Below, piece by piece: positions 21,440 through 33,324 of a DNA stretch of 64,000 bases. Position numbers and translations under genes: made by a program. The first letter of the stretch is position 1. Each line of letters begins with the position of its first letter. Under the pieces are notes generated by a model. That model was not told the origin of the DNA. It saw only the letters and a list, made by a program, of their open reading frames with translations, and searched no databases. Location of the stretch: NCBI GenBank assembly GCA_964036295.1, contig OZ038465.1:24462870-24526869 (forward strand). Direction: 5' to 3'. The DNA is from Plumapathes pennacea. Lineage: Eukaryota; Cnidaria; Anthozoa; Antipatharia; Myriopathidae.

Positions 21440-22570
21440 ATAAAACAACTTAGATGCTACGCGCGCTCTTATTGGTCAGAAAACCATTCACAAATAAGTA
21501 CAAAGACATGCAAAATGACAAACTCTGAAGTAAAAAGACTACAAGTTGTCCCCTACTTCAAATATTTATGTGTTACAGAAACTGCAGTCGGCTATTAGAG
21601 CAAATAGTGAAGCCCTGTGCAAATAATGTGCAATTAGTAAAGCAGCGTGTAGAAAAGATGTCTGAATATTGCATGGAATTTATCGGAAACCGAAAGACAA
21701 GAATTACAAAGTCAAAGAACGTTCTCCAAAGTTTCTAAGCTTTATACCTTCGTCTCCTAAGGCACGTAGCCAGTCACTAGATGGCTTAGATAACCAAAGT
21801 TACACACGAATAATTGTAGGTCTATATAGTGATGAAGGAACAAACAGTCTTCGCCAATAGGTGTCTCGGCTATCAGCTTGGTGGCACAAACGCCGTTGAC
21901 TCGATCCAATTGAGTTGACTGTCGTCCGTCAAAGTTCAAGTAATGCTCAAGTAAAGCAAACAAATATACAAAGTACCTTCTTCGGAAGGATAGTACTGTT
22001 GTGCAGACATGTTTACGTCAAGAGATACCGTTGTCCTGAAAGCTGAAACCTGACGGCTCAAAAGCATTCTCGTCGGTTCCTTTTAATTCTTGTCAAACAG
22101 CAAGACCAATACTCAACATATTTCATGTGAAGCTCATCTTAATTTAGCAGCCTGGCAACTCTTCCAAGTGAACGCGCGTGATGTTCCGTTTTCATTTATG
22201 GAATGACTTGAGCAAAGTGCGGTGAAATAGACTTTCCAATTGAACGATCGTGCGTTTTGAGGGTTTTCGGGAGAATCTTGAACTTGATCATTTCAAGAAA
22301 TAGTTCTTTCAAGTGATGAATGCTTCTTTTTTTTATAAGAGCAATCTGACACTCGTTTTCATGTTTTTGTACTTTTATATAAACACTTGGGATGCTGTGA
22401 GAACACTCGAAAAAATTCAAAACCACGAGCCGCTTCATGTTCTCCCAGCATCCAGAATGATTATACAAGAGTACAAAGACATGGAAAGTCGTGTTGTATT
22501 GCTTTTATAAAATAACGAAGCAATCAGTACCTGAAAGAACTATTTCTTGAAAATGATCAAGTTCAAGATT
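21440..22570 (+). mobile_element. Family B element, copy 2
   Basis: Opposite orientation to copy 1. The left end has GCTACGCGCGCTCTTATTGG and AATAAGTACAAAGACATG. The right end is the most complete hairpin of the family, 22274-22570, with arms of nearly 150 bases (outer arm AATCTTGAACTTGATCATTT and its complement at 22551-22570). The body shares the inverted order of 17.8-18.6 kb. No recombinase gene. Confidence 0.7.
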
Positions 22571-23064
22571 AGTACGTGTGTGTACTTTAAATAGCGACGC
22601 TATTCAACGAACTTTTTTAAGGGACACGCGCGCATTTTTTTGAGACCTTTAAGTTGCATATAAGAAAAAATGATTCCCTGGACATGTTAAAAAGTTATAC
22701 TGTTTAGATATATTTGCCAACAATTTATCTTGTGTAAGAAAAGAGAAAAAGCATAGGGCATCCTGGGGGGTTCCGAGCGCACGCTTGAGTTTCTATGGAG
22801 TGGTATTTCATGCATTTTCAGTTTACCTGATGTACGTTTTTTTCCAGTACCCCTCTTTGGAAGAAAAGGAAGTTTTTCAAATACCCCCTAATCGTACCTC
22901 TATCTTGCTATTTGAGACACTTCTTATCAATTGAATTTTTCCTATAACATATTTTTGTGAATTATCCCTCAGTATGATGCACGTACAAGCATCTTGTATA
23001 TTAAGAAGTTAAACTTTCTAAAACTATATCAGCTGATGTAAATTTTCTCGCATAATCACTTTTT
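22571..23064. other. Unassigned sequence
   Basis: No gene or shared repeat recognised, apart from a short GGGACACGCGCGCATT motif resembling 30852-30880. Confidence 0.35.
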
Positions 23065-23980
23065 ATGCTGGGCCTAAGAGCCCAGCATATAATTGTTTTC
23101 ACCCGAAAACACAGCGTAGGTATCATGACAATTGGTCAAAGAAGTCCCCCCTCTAGGATTTTGAATTTTGATTGACGTGTAAGCAAAAATACTATATTTT
23201 GATTGGATAATGTTCACGTGCAAGCGGCGTGGAATCCTTTCTTTTCTTGGCTGAGTTTCAAAGTATGTAACGTGAGATTTTTGTTGACGTATACTTGCGC
23301 TCTTGCGGTTTTTGTTCATTATATTCACTTTCTTCGTCCAGCTGGTTAAAACTAAGCGAAGGAAAGCAAACATAATCAAACGATACCATTTCGACAAGCT
23401 GAAGTGGCTCCCGGCTGGTTTTTCAGCTTTAACATAAGCTTATCAAACAACCGTGAATTCATCAAAACTGCGGTGAAAATAGCTCAGAATGAAACAGGCC
23501 GACTGGAAATTTAGAAAGCTTGGTAGAAGAAACGCAATTTAGAAGACGAAAAACAGGTAAGTATATATGAAGCGCAGGCTAGATTAATCGTGGCCTGCAA
23601 TTAGAAACAAATGTTTGAAGTCAAACTGTCAAAACAATTATGCATGAAATGAGATATGTCACGCAATTACTCCCAAACTCAAAATGTAGATTCTCTCATC
23701 CTTTTGAAGCAAATGTACGAGTGTTGTAATTAAAATTGTTTAATCAGGTTCATTTGAGTAAATCAAAAGCCAAGTTCCCCATACTGTATAATATTTTTTT
23801 GGGTGAGAAATTGAAAGAGAAAATTGAAGTTGATCACTCTTGGGAGTATTGCTCTAGTCCAGAGATTGCTTATTCAACAATTCATATGGTGCGTGCGGAC
23901 ACTTGCCACACCAAACTTGAATCCCAGCATCTGTCGCGTTTTCACGCAACAAAACTTGTTATGTTTGATTTTTGAGGCTA
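23065..23980 (+). mobile_element. hp-family element, copy 2
   Basis: It starts with the hairpin ATGCTGGGC-ctaaga-GCCCAGCAT (23065-23088). About 105 bases later comes TTTTGATTGGATAATG, then TTCACGTG, matching the GATTGG...CACGTG spacing of other copies. The body from about 23460 matches 16540-16900 (for example GAAGTCAAACTGTCAAAA, GCAAATGTACGAGTGTTGTA). The right-end hairpin is not recognisable. Confidence 0.6.
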
Positions 23981-24659
23981 CCACTTTTGCGCATGTAGAA
24001 ACGTGATATACTGTGAGTAATGTAACGTATTGAAACGTAATTCGGCATAAGAACCGATAAGAACCCGAAAAAAACCCGGTAAGAGCTTCGACGAGTTCTT
24101 TGCGATATCTTCACATTTGCCACGATAAATATGCCGAACCCGCTCAAACGGAAGGTTATTTTTAAGGTTGGTTTATACGTACGACGCAAGCATAAGCACA
24201 AGCGTAAGCGTAGCACAAAGAGCCAGAGTGGGGGCATAGTGTTCTAGGCCGAAAATGAATCAAAGATTGAAATAGACACCGAAAACGATTTTTCTGATGG
24301 ACTCTGCCTAAAAAACACTTTGGCCCGGGTCAAATGCCGTATTTCACATGAGCCGAACGCAATACAAATTAGCTCAAACAATGGGGTTTGTTAATTTGCA
24401 TTGAGTTCTGCTCACATATAGTACGGCGTTTGTACCTGTCCGTAGCCAGTGTCACGATTCGCTGTCAAAGTATACCCATTGGGTGCCTATTTATATTACG
24501 TCAATTTTACATTTGCTTCCAAATTTTATTATAAATCATATTACAAAGTACGTTATATCATGGGCAAACTCAACTCAAGGAGTTGAATCGGAGTTAAGAA
24601 AATGTAACGACATATTTGTAAATTTAGATATAAATTAGGTACGGTAAGCGTATTTAAAA
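23981..24659. other. Unassigned sequence
   Basis: No supported gene. A short repeat AGCATAAGCACAAGCGTAAG lies near 24190. Confidence 0.35.
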
Positions 24660-26273
24660 AATGCAAAGGAATGGATAGACTCAATCAACATGTCACAAGA
24701 CTCCTGCGCATATTAGCTCCGGTTATTGCAGAACCGCTGACCATTTTGACCAATCACTTGATAGCTAACTGTACTTGGCCGACGGTGTGGCAGAGCAGCA
24801 ATGTCTCTCCCACTTATAAGAAGTCAGATGAGACAGTCTGGGTTCACTATTGACCTGTTTCCATCTTAACAGCGTTGTCTAAGTAGGAAAAAGTCATGTT
24901 CGATCAGATGTATGGATGTTTTAGTTAGAAACTTTCTCCTAATCTCTCTGACTACTTAAGGGGACAGTCCTGCTGCACAGCACTTCTAAAGATAACCGAA
25001 GACTGGAGGGCAAGTCTTGACAGGCGGAAGGAAGTGGCTGCGGTAGCGATCGACTTGAGCAAGGCCTTTGACTCGGTTTTTCATGCTTGTGCGGGAGGAA
25101 ACAGCGCGATAAAGTAGACAATGTGTACTCTAGCTCAATGGATAACTGTTAGATCAGGGGTTCAGCAAGGGTCCTTATTAGGCCCGCGGCTGTTTAATTT
25201 ATACATTAATGATATAAATTACTTTGTATGGGATACGTCTTTAAGATTATATGCTGATGATTTGACTGCATATGCTTCTAATGCGTCTCCGATTGCTTTG
25301 GAGTATGCAATTAATTTAGACTTTAGGGTAGTATCAACATGGCTTCAAAGTAATTATTTACAAATTAATGCTACTAAGACCCAAACTATGGTCATTGGCT
25401 CCATATATTACGAGTACAATATTACGTTGGATAACTGTATAAATATATAGTTGACAGAAAGTTTGAAGATCCTTGGTGTTACCCTAGACAGAAAGCTTAC
25501 TTTCAAGCCTCACGTAACCGAACAGCTGACAAAGGTCTGCGCCGAGGCATCGGCCTTGCGCAAGTTACTCAAGTTCATTCCGAAGGACATCATGGTCCGT
25601 CTATACAAGGCGTATATCCTCCCTCATTCAGAGTATTGCGGTCCACTTCTTCGTAATTCACACCTTAATTTAACACAATCGTAGTCCTTATATCTAAGAA
25701 GACAATTTCAGTCACTAGTTATCTTATATAGATAGGTGCCTGCATGGGAACGGTATCGAATATGTAAATGAGCTCAATAAGATAAAATATATTGATTATA
25801 ATCTACGTGGTACAGGCACACGGCTTCAGCAGCCTTCATTCAATCTACAAGCTTTTCAGAAGTCATTTTCCTTTACAGCCAAATTATGGAACACTATTCC
25901 TGTGACAGTAAGAGAGTCCCAAGATATTACGATCTTTAAGTGTGCATTACGTGCGTATATGTCTAAACAAGGCTAAGTAAAGCTATTATGCACTATAGAG
26001 AGATTTAGATATTAATTTAACCCTCGATACTTTTCTTACATCAACACACTATTTAATGTAGCATTTTATATTTCATCCATGTAAACACTTTTTGTATTTA
26101 TTCTGTTTTATTTGTTATTATTACTATTTTTTTATTTTATAGAAAGAAAGTATACTTAGCTATTTATTGTAATTTGATTACTTTCATGTTTTATGTTCAC
26201 GCTCACGTTATAACAAGCTTCAAAGCTCCCAAGTGATTACGTGGTTAAATAAAGTATTGTATTGTATTGTATA
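24660..26273 (+). pseudogene. Non-LTR retrotransposon (LINE, CR1/Jockey-like), decayed RT and 3' end
   Basis: The plus strand gives RT blocks in order but broken by stops. They are PLTILTNHLIANCTWPTVW; EVAAVAIDLSKAFDS (catalytic Asp block); GVQQGSLLGPRLFNLYIND; LRLYADDLTAYA (YADD active site); LKILGVTLDRKLTFKPHV; and YKAYILPHSEYCGP. A C-terminal LWNTIPVTVRESQDITIFK to a stop near 25976 follows. The segment between AFDSV and the GVQQG block is shortened by a deletion. Stops include about 24851 and 25448. The 3' end is an (ATTGT)n tail at 26255-26273. It is 5'-truncated. Confidence 0.85.
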
Positions 26274-26576
26274 GGTCTCGGTTCGAATTTCTGGGTTACA
26301 GCGCTTTATTAGAGGTGTAACGAGCGCCAAATTGAAGCACGCGCAAGTGGGTCAGCAATCTGCGCTTTCCATAATAAGTTATACAGTCACTCGATAAATA
26401 TCGAAGATGTTTCTATACACAGAAAGACATATACCTAACCTAAAACGATCGATATTTGTCTCTCCAGAGAAGTTGTGTTGTTTTAATGATCCACAAAGGA
26501 GGTCTGCTCGACTGTATGACCGGGAAAATAAATTTCAATTTCGCTCCAATTTGTCAAAAATAGCAGGAAAGAAGTA

Positions 26577-26678
26577 CAGTGGAACCTCCCGTAAGCTACC
26601 ACCCTTCGTTTGTCTTTAAGTGGTCGCTTAAGAGAGGTGATCGCTTACGGGAGGAGGTTGCTCAGGGAGTTTCCACTG
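26577..26678. mobile_element. Short MITE with TA duplication
   Basis: The ends CAGTGGAACCTCCCGTAAGC and GCTTACGGGAGG...TTTCCACTG are inverted, with TA on both sides (26575-26576 and 26679-26680). About 102 bases; fits a Tc1/mariner or pogo-type MITE. Confidence 0.75.
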
Positions 26679-26680
26679 TA

Positions 26681-27842
26681 ATAGATTATACAGAACTGTC
26701 TTTCATACGTTCATCACAATACAGCAATACAAAAACGACAACTTCAGGGGGGTCACGGTTCAAATTTTTGACCTTTATCAAAAAATTCAATCACGATTCT
26801 GTATCAGGTCAATGACGTCACATTCGTTTGCGACTCTTTAGCATTTTGTTGTTTTGCGTTTAGGTCTTTCCTGGACTCAAATAGAAGTACTTCTAAATAT
26901 TTGTATTTTGCGCAATCTCACATACTTTACCCTATTTATAAATATTTGCTTTTAATGTTTTTTTTTGCTTGTTTAGTATTATCGTTAATAAACAAATGAG
27001 TGATGTCTGTTTTCTTTTAGTAGAAATACGGAAATTGCAAATGACTATTTCCAACTGAGCTAAATCCCTCAAAAGTCTTGTTACTAGAAATACTATAATC
27101 GCAGATCTCCCCTCACTCTGCCATTAATGGGACTTTTACTTTGGTACCCCAACAAGAGTAGCCTTTGTTTTACCGAAATGTTGACTCAATCTTTTCTTCC
27201 AAGTCAAGTGCTACACGCAAAGGAAGGAGAAAAAGAATGGTGTGTGTTATACTTTTGCGTTGAAAAAAGAGTCGATTGCGTGACGAAATACGTATTCCCC
27301 AAGGTCGGCACGTCAAATTAATTCATACAGTCTGCCAAGCACGTTCTCAAAATTTAATACTTAGATTTTGAAGTTGGTCTGCCGTCATAGTACGGGAAAA
27401 AAGGAACACTGATTTTCAAATTTTGAATTCATAGGCAGTACAATTAAATAGGCTTGCTGTGCGATTTGTTTTTACTCTGGACTGCATGCACCAGACTCAG
27501 GCATACATATTTAATGAGCTCGAATTGTTTTGTATGTGAACCCGCTCAAAACAGCATGATTTATCCCAGAATCAAAGCAAAATTTGAAAGATTTACTTCA
27601 AATTATACACGGGCTTTAGACCTAGTCATACCTCTAAGGGCTTGTGAACGATTCTCGCTGCAATCACCGCCTGTCAGATTACAGCATTTGTTACAGTTTT
27701 AGTCTTGAAAGAAAAAATAAGACATCTGACTAAATCATTCAAGACTCCAAGTTCCGATTGCTCTGAGCGAATACGGTAGCCGAAACTGGTGACAGAAGCG
27801 TTTAAAACAATACATCGGCGGAAAATGATCAACATACAGATT
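26681..27842. other. Unassigned sequence
   Basis: No supported gene or shared repeat over this stretch. Short open frames show neither family resemblance nor splice context. Confidence 0.35.
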
Positions 27843-28235
27843 CTAATACATTCTTGAAGCGATCGAGTTTACAAGATACGGGTAGAATATATTTGTCATG
27901 GTGATTGTTCGATTTCCACTGACTAACCTTTGTTCCTTGTCCTTTCTGAATAAGTATCCGAGTTTAATACAAAACGGCGTCTGAAGCTCCTGATTTGCTT
28001 TCAAGTGCTGTTCCCTTTGCGGAGCCGTTTCTTCGGCACGCTTCCGTTCATGATGCTGTCGGTTATAATATGTTTGTCGTCTTTTCTCTAGACGTATTTG
28101 ACGCTGTTCGATCATTTCACGATTTCGTCTTGCCCGTGCCTGTTCCCTTCTTTTTTGAAGACGAGCTTCGCGAGACCGTTCAGTCTCAAGTTTTCTAGTT
28201 TTCAAATTAATTTTTGTGAACGTAGTTACGTACAA
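27843..28235 (-). CDS. Basic Arg/Glu-rich open frame, possibly a transposon fragment
   Basis: A 130-codon minus-strand frame. Its middle reads ERSREARLQKRREQARARR, then EMIEQRQIRLEKRRQTYY and ERKRAEETAPQREQHLKA, so the xREARLxRRRExxRxRR unit recurs three or four times. Similar Arg/Glu repeats occur at the N-terminal side of some animal Helitron-type and related transposon proteins; that comparison is from memory and uncertain. The flank ATGGTGATTGTTCG at 27898 resembles family C sequence, suggesting a mobile-element context. A host coiled-coil protein is the alternative. Confidence 0.3.
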   Translation of the reverse strand: MYVTTFTKINLKTRKLETERSREARLQKRREQARARRNREMIEQRQIRLEKRRQTYYNRQHHERKRAEETAPQREQHLKANQELQTPFCIKLGYLFRKDKEQRLVSGNRTITMTNIFYPYLVNSIASRMY

Positions 28236-28351
28236 TTATTGCTTCGTTCAAATATTTTTGTCTTCCGAATCTCAGTAAAAACACTGGCGGAGACGCTAAT
28301 TGATAATTATTATGTCATTGCCTTAGGCACGTGGCCTAAAAAGTCGTGCCA

Positions 28352-28376
28352 CACACACACACACACACACACACAC
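28352..28376. repeat. (CA)n microsatellite
   Basis: About 25 bases of ACACAC. Confidence 0.95.
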
Positions 28377-28694
28377 GAACATTAAATTTCGAGATGGCGA
28401 CACGCTTGGAGTCTTCACAGAAGGCGATTTTGCTGCATTAGCGTCGTGATTATTACCCTCGCTTCGCTCGGGGACAAAATCTGTGTGTAACGCACGGTCA
28501 ATAAAGTGAGAGGCCGTTGTTTTTCAAAAGACTCCCCGCAGACCCCGCGGTTCAAGTAGGCTACAAACATCCACAAACGAGATTGTCTTCCCATTAGTAA
28601 CTGAAGGGAGAGTCAGAGGGGATATGCCCAAACAGTTAACTTATCAACTGACTATTACGCCCCAGCCACGCAGGTGGCGTATAAGTAAAGGACC
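28377..28694. other. Unassigned sequence with a small hairpin
   Basis: CCCTCGCTTCGCTCGGGG (28457-28474) can fold. CGGTCAATAAAGTGAG at 28496 resembles family C hairpin flanks. No gene. Confidence 0.35.
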
Positions 28695-30003
28695 AATTAT
28701 ATGAGACCGGTAAGAACTCAGATTGGTACAACTTTAGTTCGGTCTCCATAGAATCCTTTGTTTCTGTTTACATGATACCGGTTCGAAAACTCAGCTCAAA
28801 CCGGTTTGATTCATTCCGGGAGCTAGCCAACAGGAATAAGTCAGACCAGGTCTGAGTCGGATCGGTTCGGCACTTTTTGCTTGTTGGGCGTAGCCCGACG
28901 AGCTTAGTTTTGCAAATGTGTCTTCATCATGTTATTATTTTTTTTCTGGGTTATGAATCAGTAGACGGTGATTGGTTCACATTGCCACGTGATATATGAT
29001 AACGTAAGGTGACTTCGCGAACAACTTGAGATGTGGGCACCGCGATTGAATTGTACGTTTAGAAATGTGTGTAAAGTTAGCTGTATCCCATCCAAACTCA
29101 ACACCGTTTGGCTTCGGCTTATCGTACAGTGCCTGTTGAAATATCTCTTCCATTCGATCTTGTAGCCTTTGTTTTGCAGTAGCAATTGTATACTAGAAAT
29201 GAAAAATACACCGAAATAGTCCTGAGAATTGAGTTTGTTAATCACAAATGACTGAACACGCTGTGAACAAAGCCGCAATAATATTGCAAACAAGTCTCGT
29301 GTCACTTTCCTCGCTGTCAATTATATGTCTTTTACGAAGCGGGAATACTCGAAAGCCTCATAGAAGAAATGCATTCTGTAAAAAAATATACATAAATATT
29401 GAAGTGAAGACTAGATTATCGTGGCCTGTAATTAAATATAAGTGTTCAAAATCAAACTGTCAAAATCGACTGGGCATGAAAAGATAAGTCACGCACTACT
29501 CTTTTCCCTGCTAGTTAACCTTTTAACTCCAAAGCTCAAAATGCAGAGTCGCTCAACCTGTAAGAAGCAAGTGCATGAGTGTTGTAATGACAATTTATAG
29601 TAATAGGTTTTTATTTAAGCAAGGTGTCAAAAGTCAAGTTCTCTATACTGTATGATATTTTTCTGGTGAGAAACTGAAAGTTTCTTTTGGGAGTCTCGCT
29701 CTTGTCCCTACTTTCCATTTTAGTTTCTTCTGGTCTCGACCCCACCCAACGAGCTCACTGGCAATGCCAGTTTTGTTGCCCGTGTAATCGCTCTCGCAAT
29801 GATTCAAACCAGTCTGAGATGAATCTTCAAACGGTCTCATGAGCACAAAAACAGGGCTTTGTATGGAGACCGATTTTAAGTCGCGGTCTGAGTTTATCCC
29901 AATTTTGTCTCATTTTTTTTGCTATTTTCGTACCGGTTTCATGTAATGAGTCCGTGTCGTTCTGAGTTAGAACCGGTATGACTTCGTAGGTCTCATGTAA
30001 TTA
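28695..30003. mobile_element. TIR element with ACCGGT motifs, interrupted
   Basis: The outer ends AATTATATGAGACCGGTAAG (28695) and its rough complement GAACCGGTATG...AGGTCTCATGTAATT (ending 30003) are inverted. ACCGGT recurs five times across the two flanks. The element is split by an hp-family insertion at 28881-29775, giving roughly 410 bases of original sequence. No coding sequence. Confidence 0.55.
28881..29775 (+). mobile_element. hp-family element, copy 3
   Basis: The left hairpin is GCTTGTTGGGC-gta-GCCCGACGAGC (28879-28903). It is followed by GGTGATTGGTTCACATTG and CCACGTGATAT; the right hairpin is ACTGGCAATGCCAGT (29757-29771). It matches 15434-16932 apart from internal deletions and lacks the SINE. 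Confidence 0.7.
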
Positions 30004-30137
30004 CCGCCCAGCTTGACATAATTTTCTTGAATTGAACTTTACGCCACTCAAATTCAAAACGGAAGTTGAGACAAGTTCATAAAAACAAGCTTGAACAAAG
30101 AGATAATCAAGGATAGCATTTTGAAAGGTTAACTCAC
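30004..30137. other. Intronic sequence
   Basis: No feature before the LRR exon donor. Confidence 0.3.
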
Positions 30138-30209
30138 ATTATCTCCAAAGAACGAAGGTTGCTGAATATTTTCGGTGGAATCCGTCTTATACGGTTAGAG
30201 AACAGATAT
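30138..30209 (-). CDS. Leucine-rich-repeat exon, 72 bases
   Basis: Minus-strand exon of exactly 72 bases with acceptor TCTTGTTTTCAG (30210 onward) and donor GTGAGTT (30131-30137), phase 2 at both ends. It reads YLFSNRIRRIPPKIFSNLR, then SLEI. This is a textbook 24-residue LRR (L-x-x-N-x-I-x-x-I-x-x-x-x-F-x-x-L-x-x-L). One repeat per 72-base phase-2 exon is the gene structure known from LGR-type receptors. It belongs with the other minus-strand LRR exons of the window. Confidence 0.8.
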
Positions 30210-30904
30210 CTGAAAACAAGAGAGGAGTTATAATCAAGACTTTGTTAGTTACTTAGATCGATGTAAAGGGCCCTTTACTCTATAAGCTGACTTATTTTGC
30301 TTTAAAATTGTCTATAAGCAACTTATAGGCTAATCAATTATAGGCACGTTATCAATGAAAGTAGATATCATTTAAATTACAACGTCCTACGCCCTCACAG
30401 TTACAGTTCCGTAAAATCCAACCTTGTTGCCAGAGGTTCTTGATCCCCCGAGCGAAACATTAAGCCGCGCAGCGGCAAAAAGCTCTTTCCTTTCGTCGCT
30501 ACGTGGCTCAGTGTTTTGCTCGGAAGATTAGAAAACCTTTTCAATAATACAGGAACGAGAAGAAAGACATCGGAATTTACTGTCAAGGTATTTGAGATAA
30601 CTTCGTCTTCTACACCTCATGAAAATTTGAGCGTTATCGACCAAACTGCTCAAAACTTTCAGTTTCCGAAAGACTTTTTTGCGAAACTGTTTCATCTATT
30701 CGATCTAAATTGCACTCTACTTTTAACGTGTATGAAAAACATAATAGTGGATCTGCATTATTCAGTCTCAGACCTTTGCAAACGATATATAGTGCGTTTA
30801 TACACCTTAAAGAGCAATGCTCTACTGATCTTTTTCAAGAATAGTTAGTCGAGGGACGCGCGAACCTTTATCGAGACCTTAATCACGAATCATATACATG
30901 CACA
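30210..30904. other. Unassigned sequence, probably intronic
   Basis: A frame at 30516-30848 has no recognisable family. A GGGACGCGCGAACC motif near 30852 recurs in diverged form near 22620. Confidence 0.3.
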
Positions 30905-32110
30905 CGCCAATTACAGTGGGCCCAGATAATTCAAATCCAATAAAGAAGTATTAAAACTAAAAGATACAGCCATAACCCTATACATTAAGATGCGGGCAGA
31001 GTTGCAGGTAGTACAGATACTTTTATAGGTTCTTGTTCTTCAGGGTCGTAATTCATTGACAAAGCATTTTGTAGTAGGCATAAAGAACTGTTTTGAAGTA
31101 GATCAATTTCACATGCTAGAGATAGTTCCAGGTCGTTAGCAAGGGCATTCCAAGTTCTTGTTACTCGGTTAAACGAAGGACCTCTAAAAAGCTGAGGTTT
31201 TACATTTACGTGTCAAAACTTTTACTACTTTCAAGTTTCTATTTGATCTAGTGGCACTGGTGGAGGTGCGTACAGTTGGAAGTATGGTAGAATATATTTT
31301 AATTATACCAGTAACAATTTTTGAAAAAGAACACTAAGTCAAGATATTCGTGCCAGTACGACACGGGTAAGAGGTCTAGTTTGATCAGTCTATTCTTATA
31401 GATTTCCTGACAATGGAAAGGTAAGTTAAGAACAAATATTGCCACCCGTCGCTGGACCCGCTCCGTCTTTGTGATAAGTTCCTTTGGTTTTTACGCCCAT
31501 ACTTGAAAGGCGTAATCAAGGTGGGAACTCGCTAATGCGAGATAGATGGTGCATCTAACTGAAGCATTTGTGATGTATCTTGTATTGCGCTTCACGTGTC
31601 CTATTTGACTTATAACATTGTTCAGACACTTGCTTCTCCCAAAGAGATGTACACCCGAGGTCCTTCTCCGTGGTGGTAACGCCGAGGGGAGCTTCCCTAA
31701 TGTGGTAGTTAGTGGTGACAGGTTTTAATTTCCTGGTAATCCGTTGGCACTCTTGCATTTGGTTTCACTAAAGGTCAAGCCAGCGGATGTGGACCAGGAG
31801 ACAAGGTTGCTCAGATTGTTCTGCAGTGATGATGCGTCAGTTGGCAACTTAATGGCCTTAAAGATATTTGCTTGACTTTACAGCGTTAGGAAGAAAGTTG
31901 GCATGCATTATGGGCTCCATCGGGCCTAATATAGGTCCCCGAGGTGCGCCAGTATAGCTGGCATTACCCGGGATGTTGCACCTAAAGCTGTTACTCGCTG
32001 GTGGCGTTTGTGGAGGTATGACTCAAACCAGACCAGCAGCTTCCCGTTGAGACCATTGTTGTAGATCACCTTGACCAACTGCGTTACAACCGTCCACCAT
32101 AAAGCCGTGT
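30905..32110 (-). pseudogene. Non-LTR retrotransposon RT relic (minus strand)
   Basis: Read on the minus strand from about 32110: NGKLLVWFESYLHKRHQRV, then ALGATSRVMP; after frame changes, CQRITRKLKPVTTNYHI, LGVTTTEKDLGC and a C-terminal part with ALASSHLDYAFQVWA. These are thumb and C-terminal segments of a LINE RT (CR1/L2/Jockey-like). The YADD core is deleted or scrambled at about 31860-31950. Many stops and shifts. The 5' side continues into the long repeat shared with 62600-64000. Confidence 0.7.
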
Positions 32111-33324
32111 GGACATTTATTGATCACACATAACACATGGTCTTTGGTCGAATTAAACAGACAGCGTTTCATTGCTTTGGATACCAGCGACAGCAATGAT
32201 ATGCCAATAAATAGTACTTACGTCCCAATTGACATCCAACTTCTAACGGGAAAAAATCTATAAATATATCTAAAACAAAAAATCTAAGATGTAATAAAGG
32301 TATTAAACCACTAACTATAAACTGTAGACTAACATATTAGAATTCAGCCAAGCACAAATTACCTAATTCTTGTCTAAAAGTACGTATCTGTAAAATACGA
32401 ATGTCTAAAATTAAATATTTCTATACAATGCATGTCTTATCTAAAATTACAAAATTATATAAAACGAATAGTATCTACATTACAAAGAAGAATGATCAAA
32501 ATTGTGCAACAAAGCTATGGCGGCTGGTAAATAGGCAGTTTTTTTTTTCATAAAACGCATACAGTGTGTCCCTAAACTTTAATATACTAGCAGCACACTA
32601 GAGATTCTGAAGCACATTATTCCACAGATAAATGAATTTAGGAAAAAAAGAAAATTTGAAATAATTATGTTTGTGACAGGTTACAACGCGGTAGTTGTTC
32701 TGTTCAAATTGGCGGGAACAGTACAGAGGTGGCAGACAGGTACAAGGTAATTGTTGAAAGCTGTATCAATCAAACCGGTCCTATGTTTGAATAGAAGTAT
32801 CAGGTCGCTGATTTTCCAGCTGGCTCAAAGAAAGGATGGTGCTTAATATGTTAACTCGGTCGTTCACGTAATTTGAAATCCCCTATCCCATACTTTTGAC
32901 CAAAGTCCACTGAACTCCTTGTGTCTATAGAGCTCTGACAGCTTCCAGGGTTTTGTAGGAATTCCGATAGATACGTACTATACTATATGTATTACTCTAC
33001 ATGCCCTCTTCACACCGAAAACATCGACAAAAGTTGGCATGTTGCTGGTGCCTTGATTTTTTTTATATTAACCTGGATTCTCTACATATTTAGTGATCAA
33101 GTGACTGACATGAAAGTAATATTTATCTACTGAAATATATCTGCATGCTTGCATGTTTTCCCAAGTTTGCTGAACTTTAGGTCACGCTCATGATCTGCAT
33201 CTTCAGTCACTAGTTTTTCTTGCTAACAATGTCTCACTGGTATGCACATGACGTCTGATATTACAGATGGCGTTGTTTAGTCATTTCTGGAACACCTCAC
33301 TGCTGAACTTCAGTAAAGGTAAAC
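32111..33324 (-). repeat. Long repeat R, copy 1, distal part
   Basis: Near-identical, in the same orientation, to about 62860-63760, except for a ~300-base segment at 32315-32610 that the other copy lacks. A more diverged copy is at 40240-40640. It lies 5' of the LINE RT relic, so it may be 5' untranslated or ORF1-side sequence of that LINE. No clear protein is readable. Confidence 0.65.
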
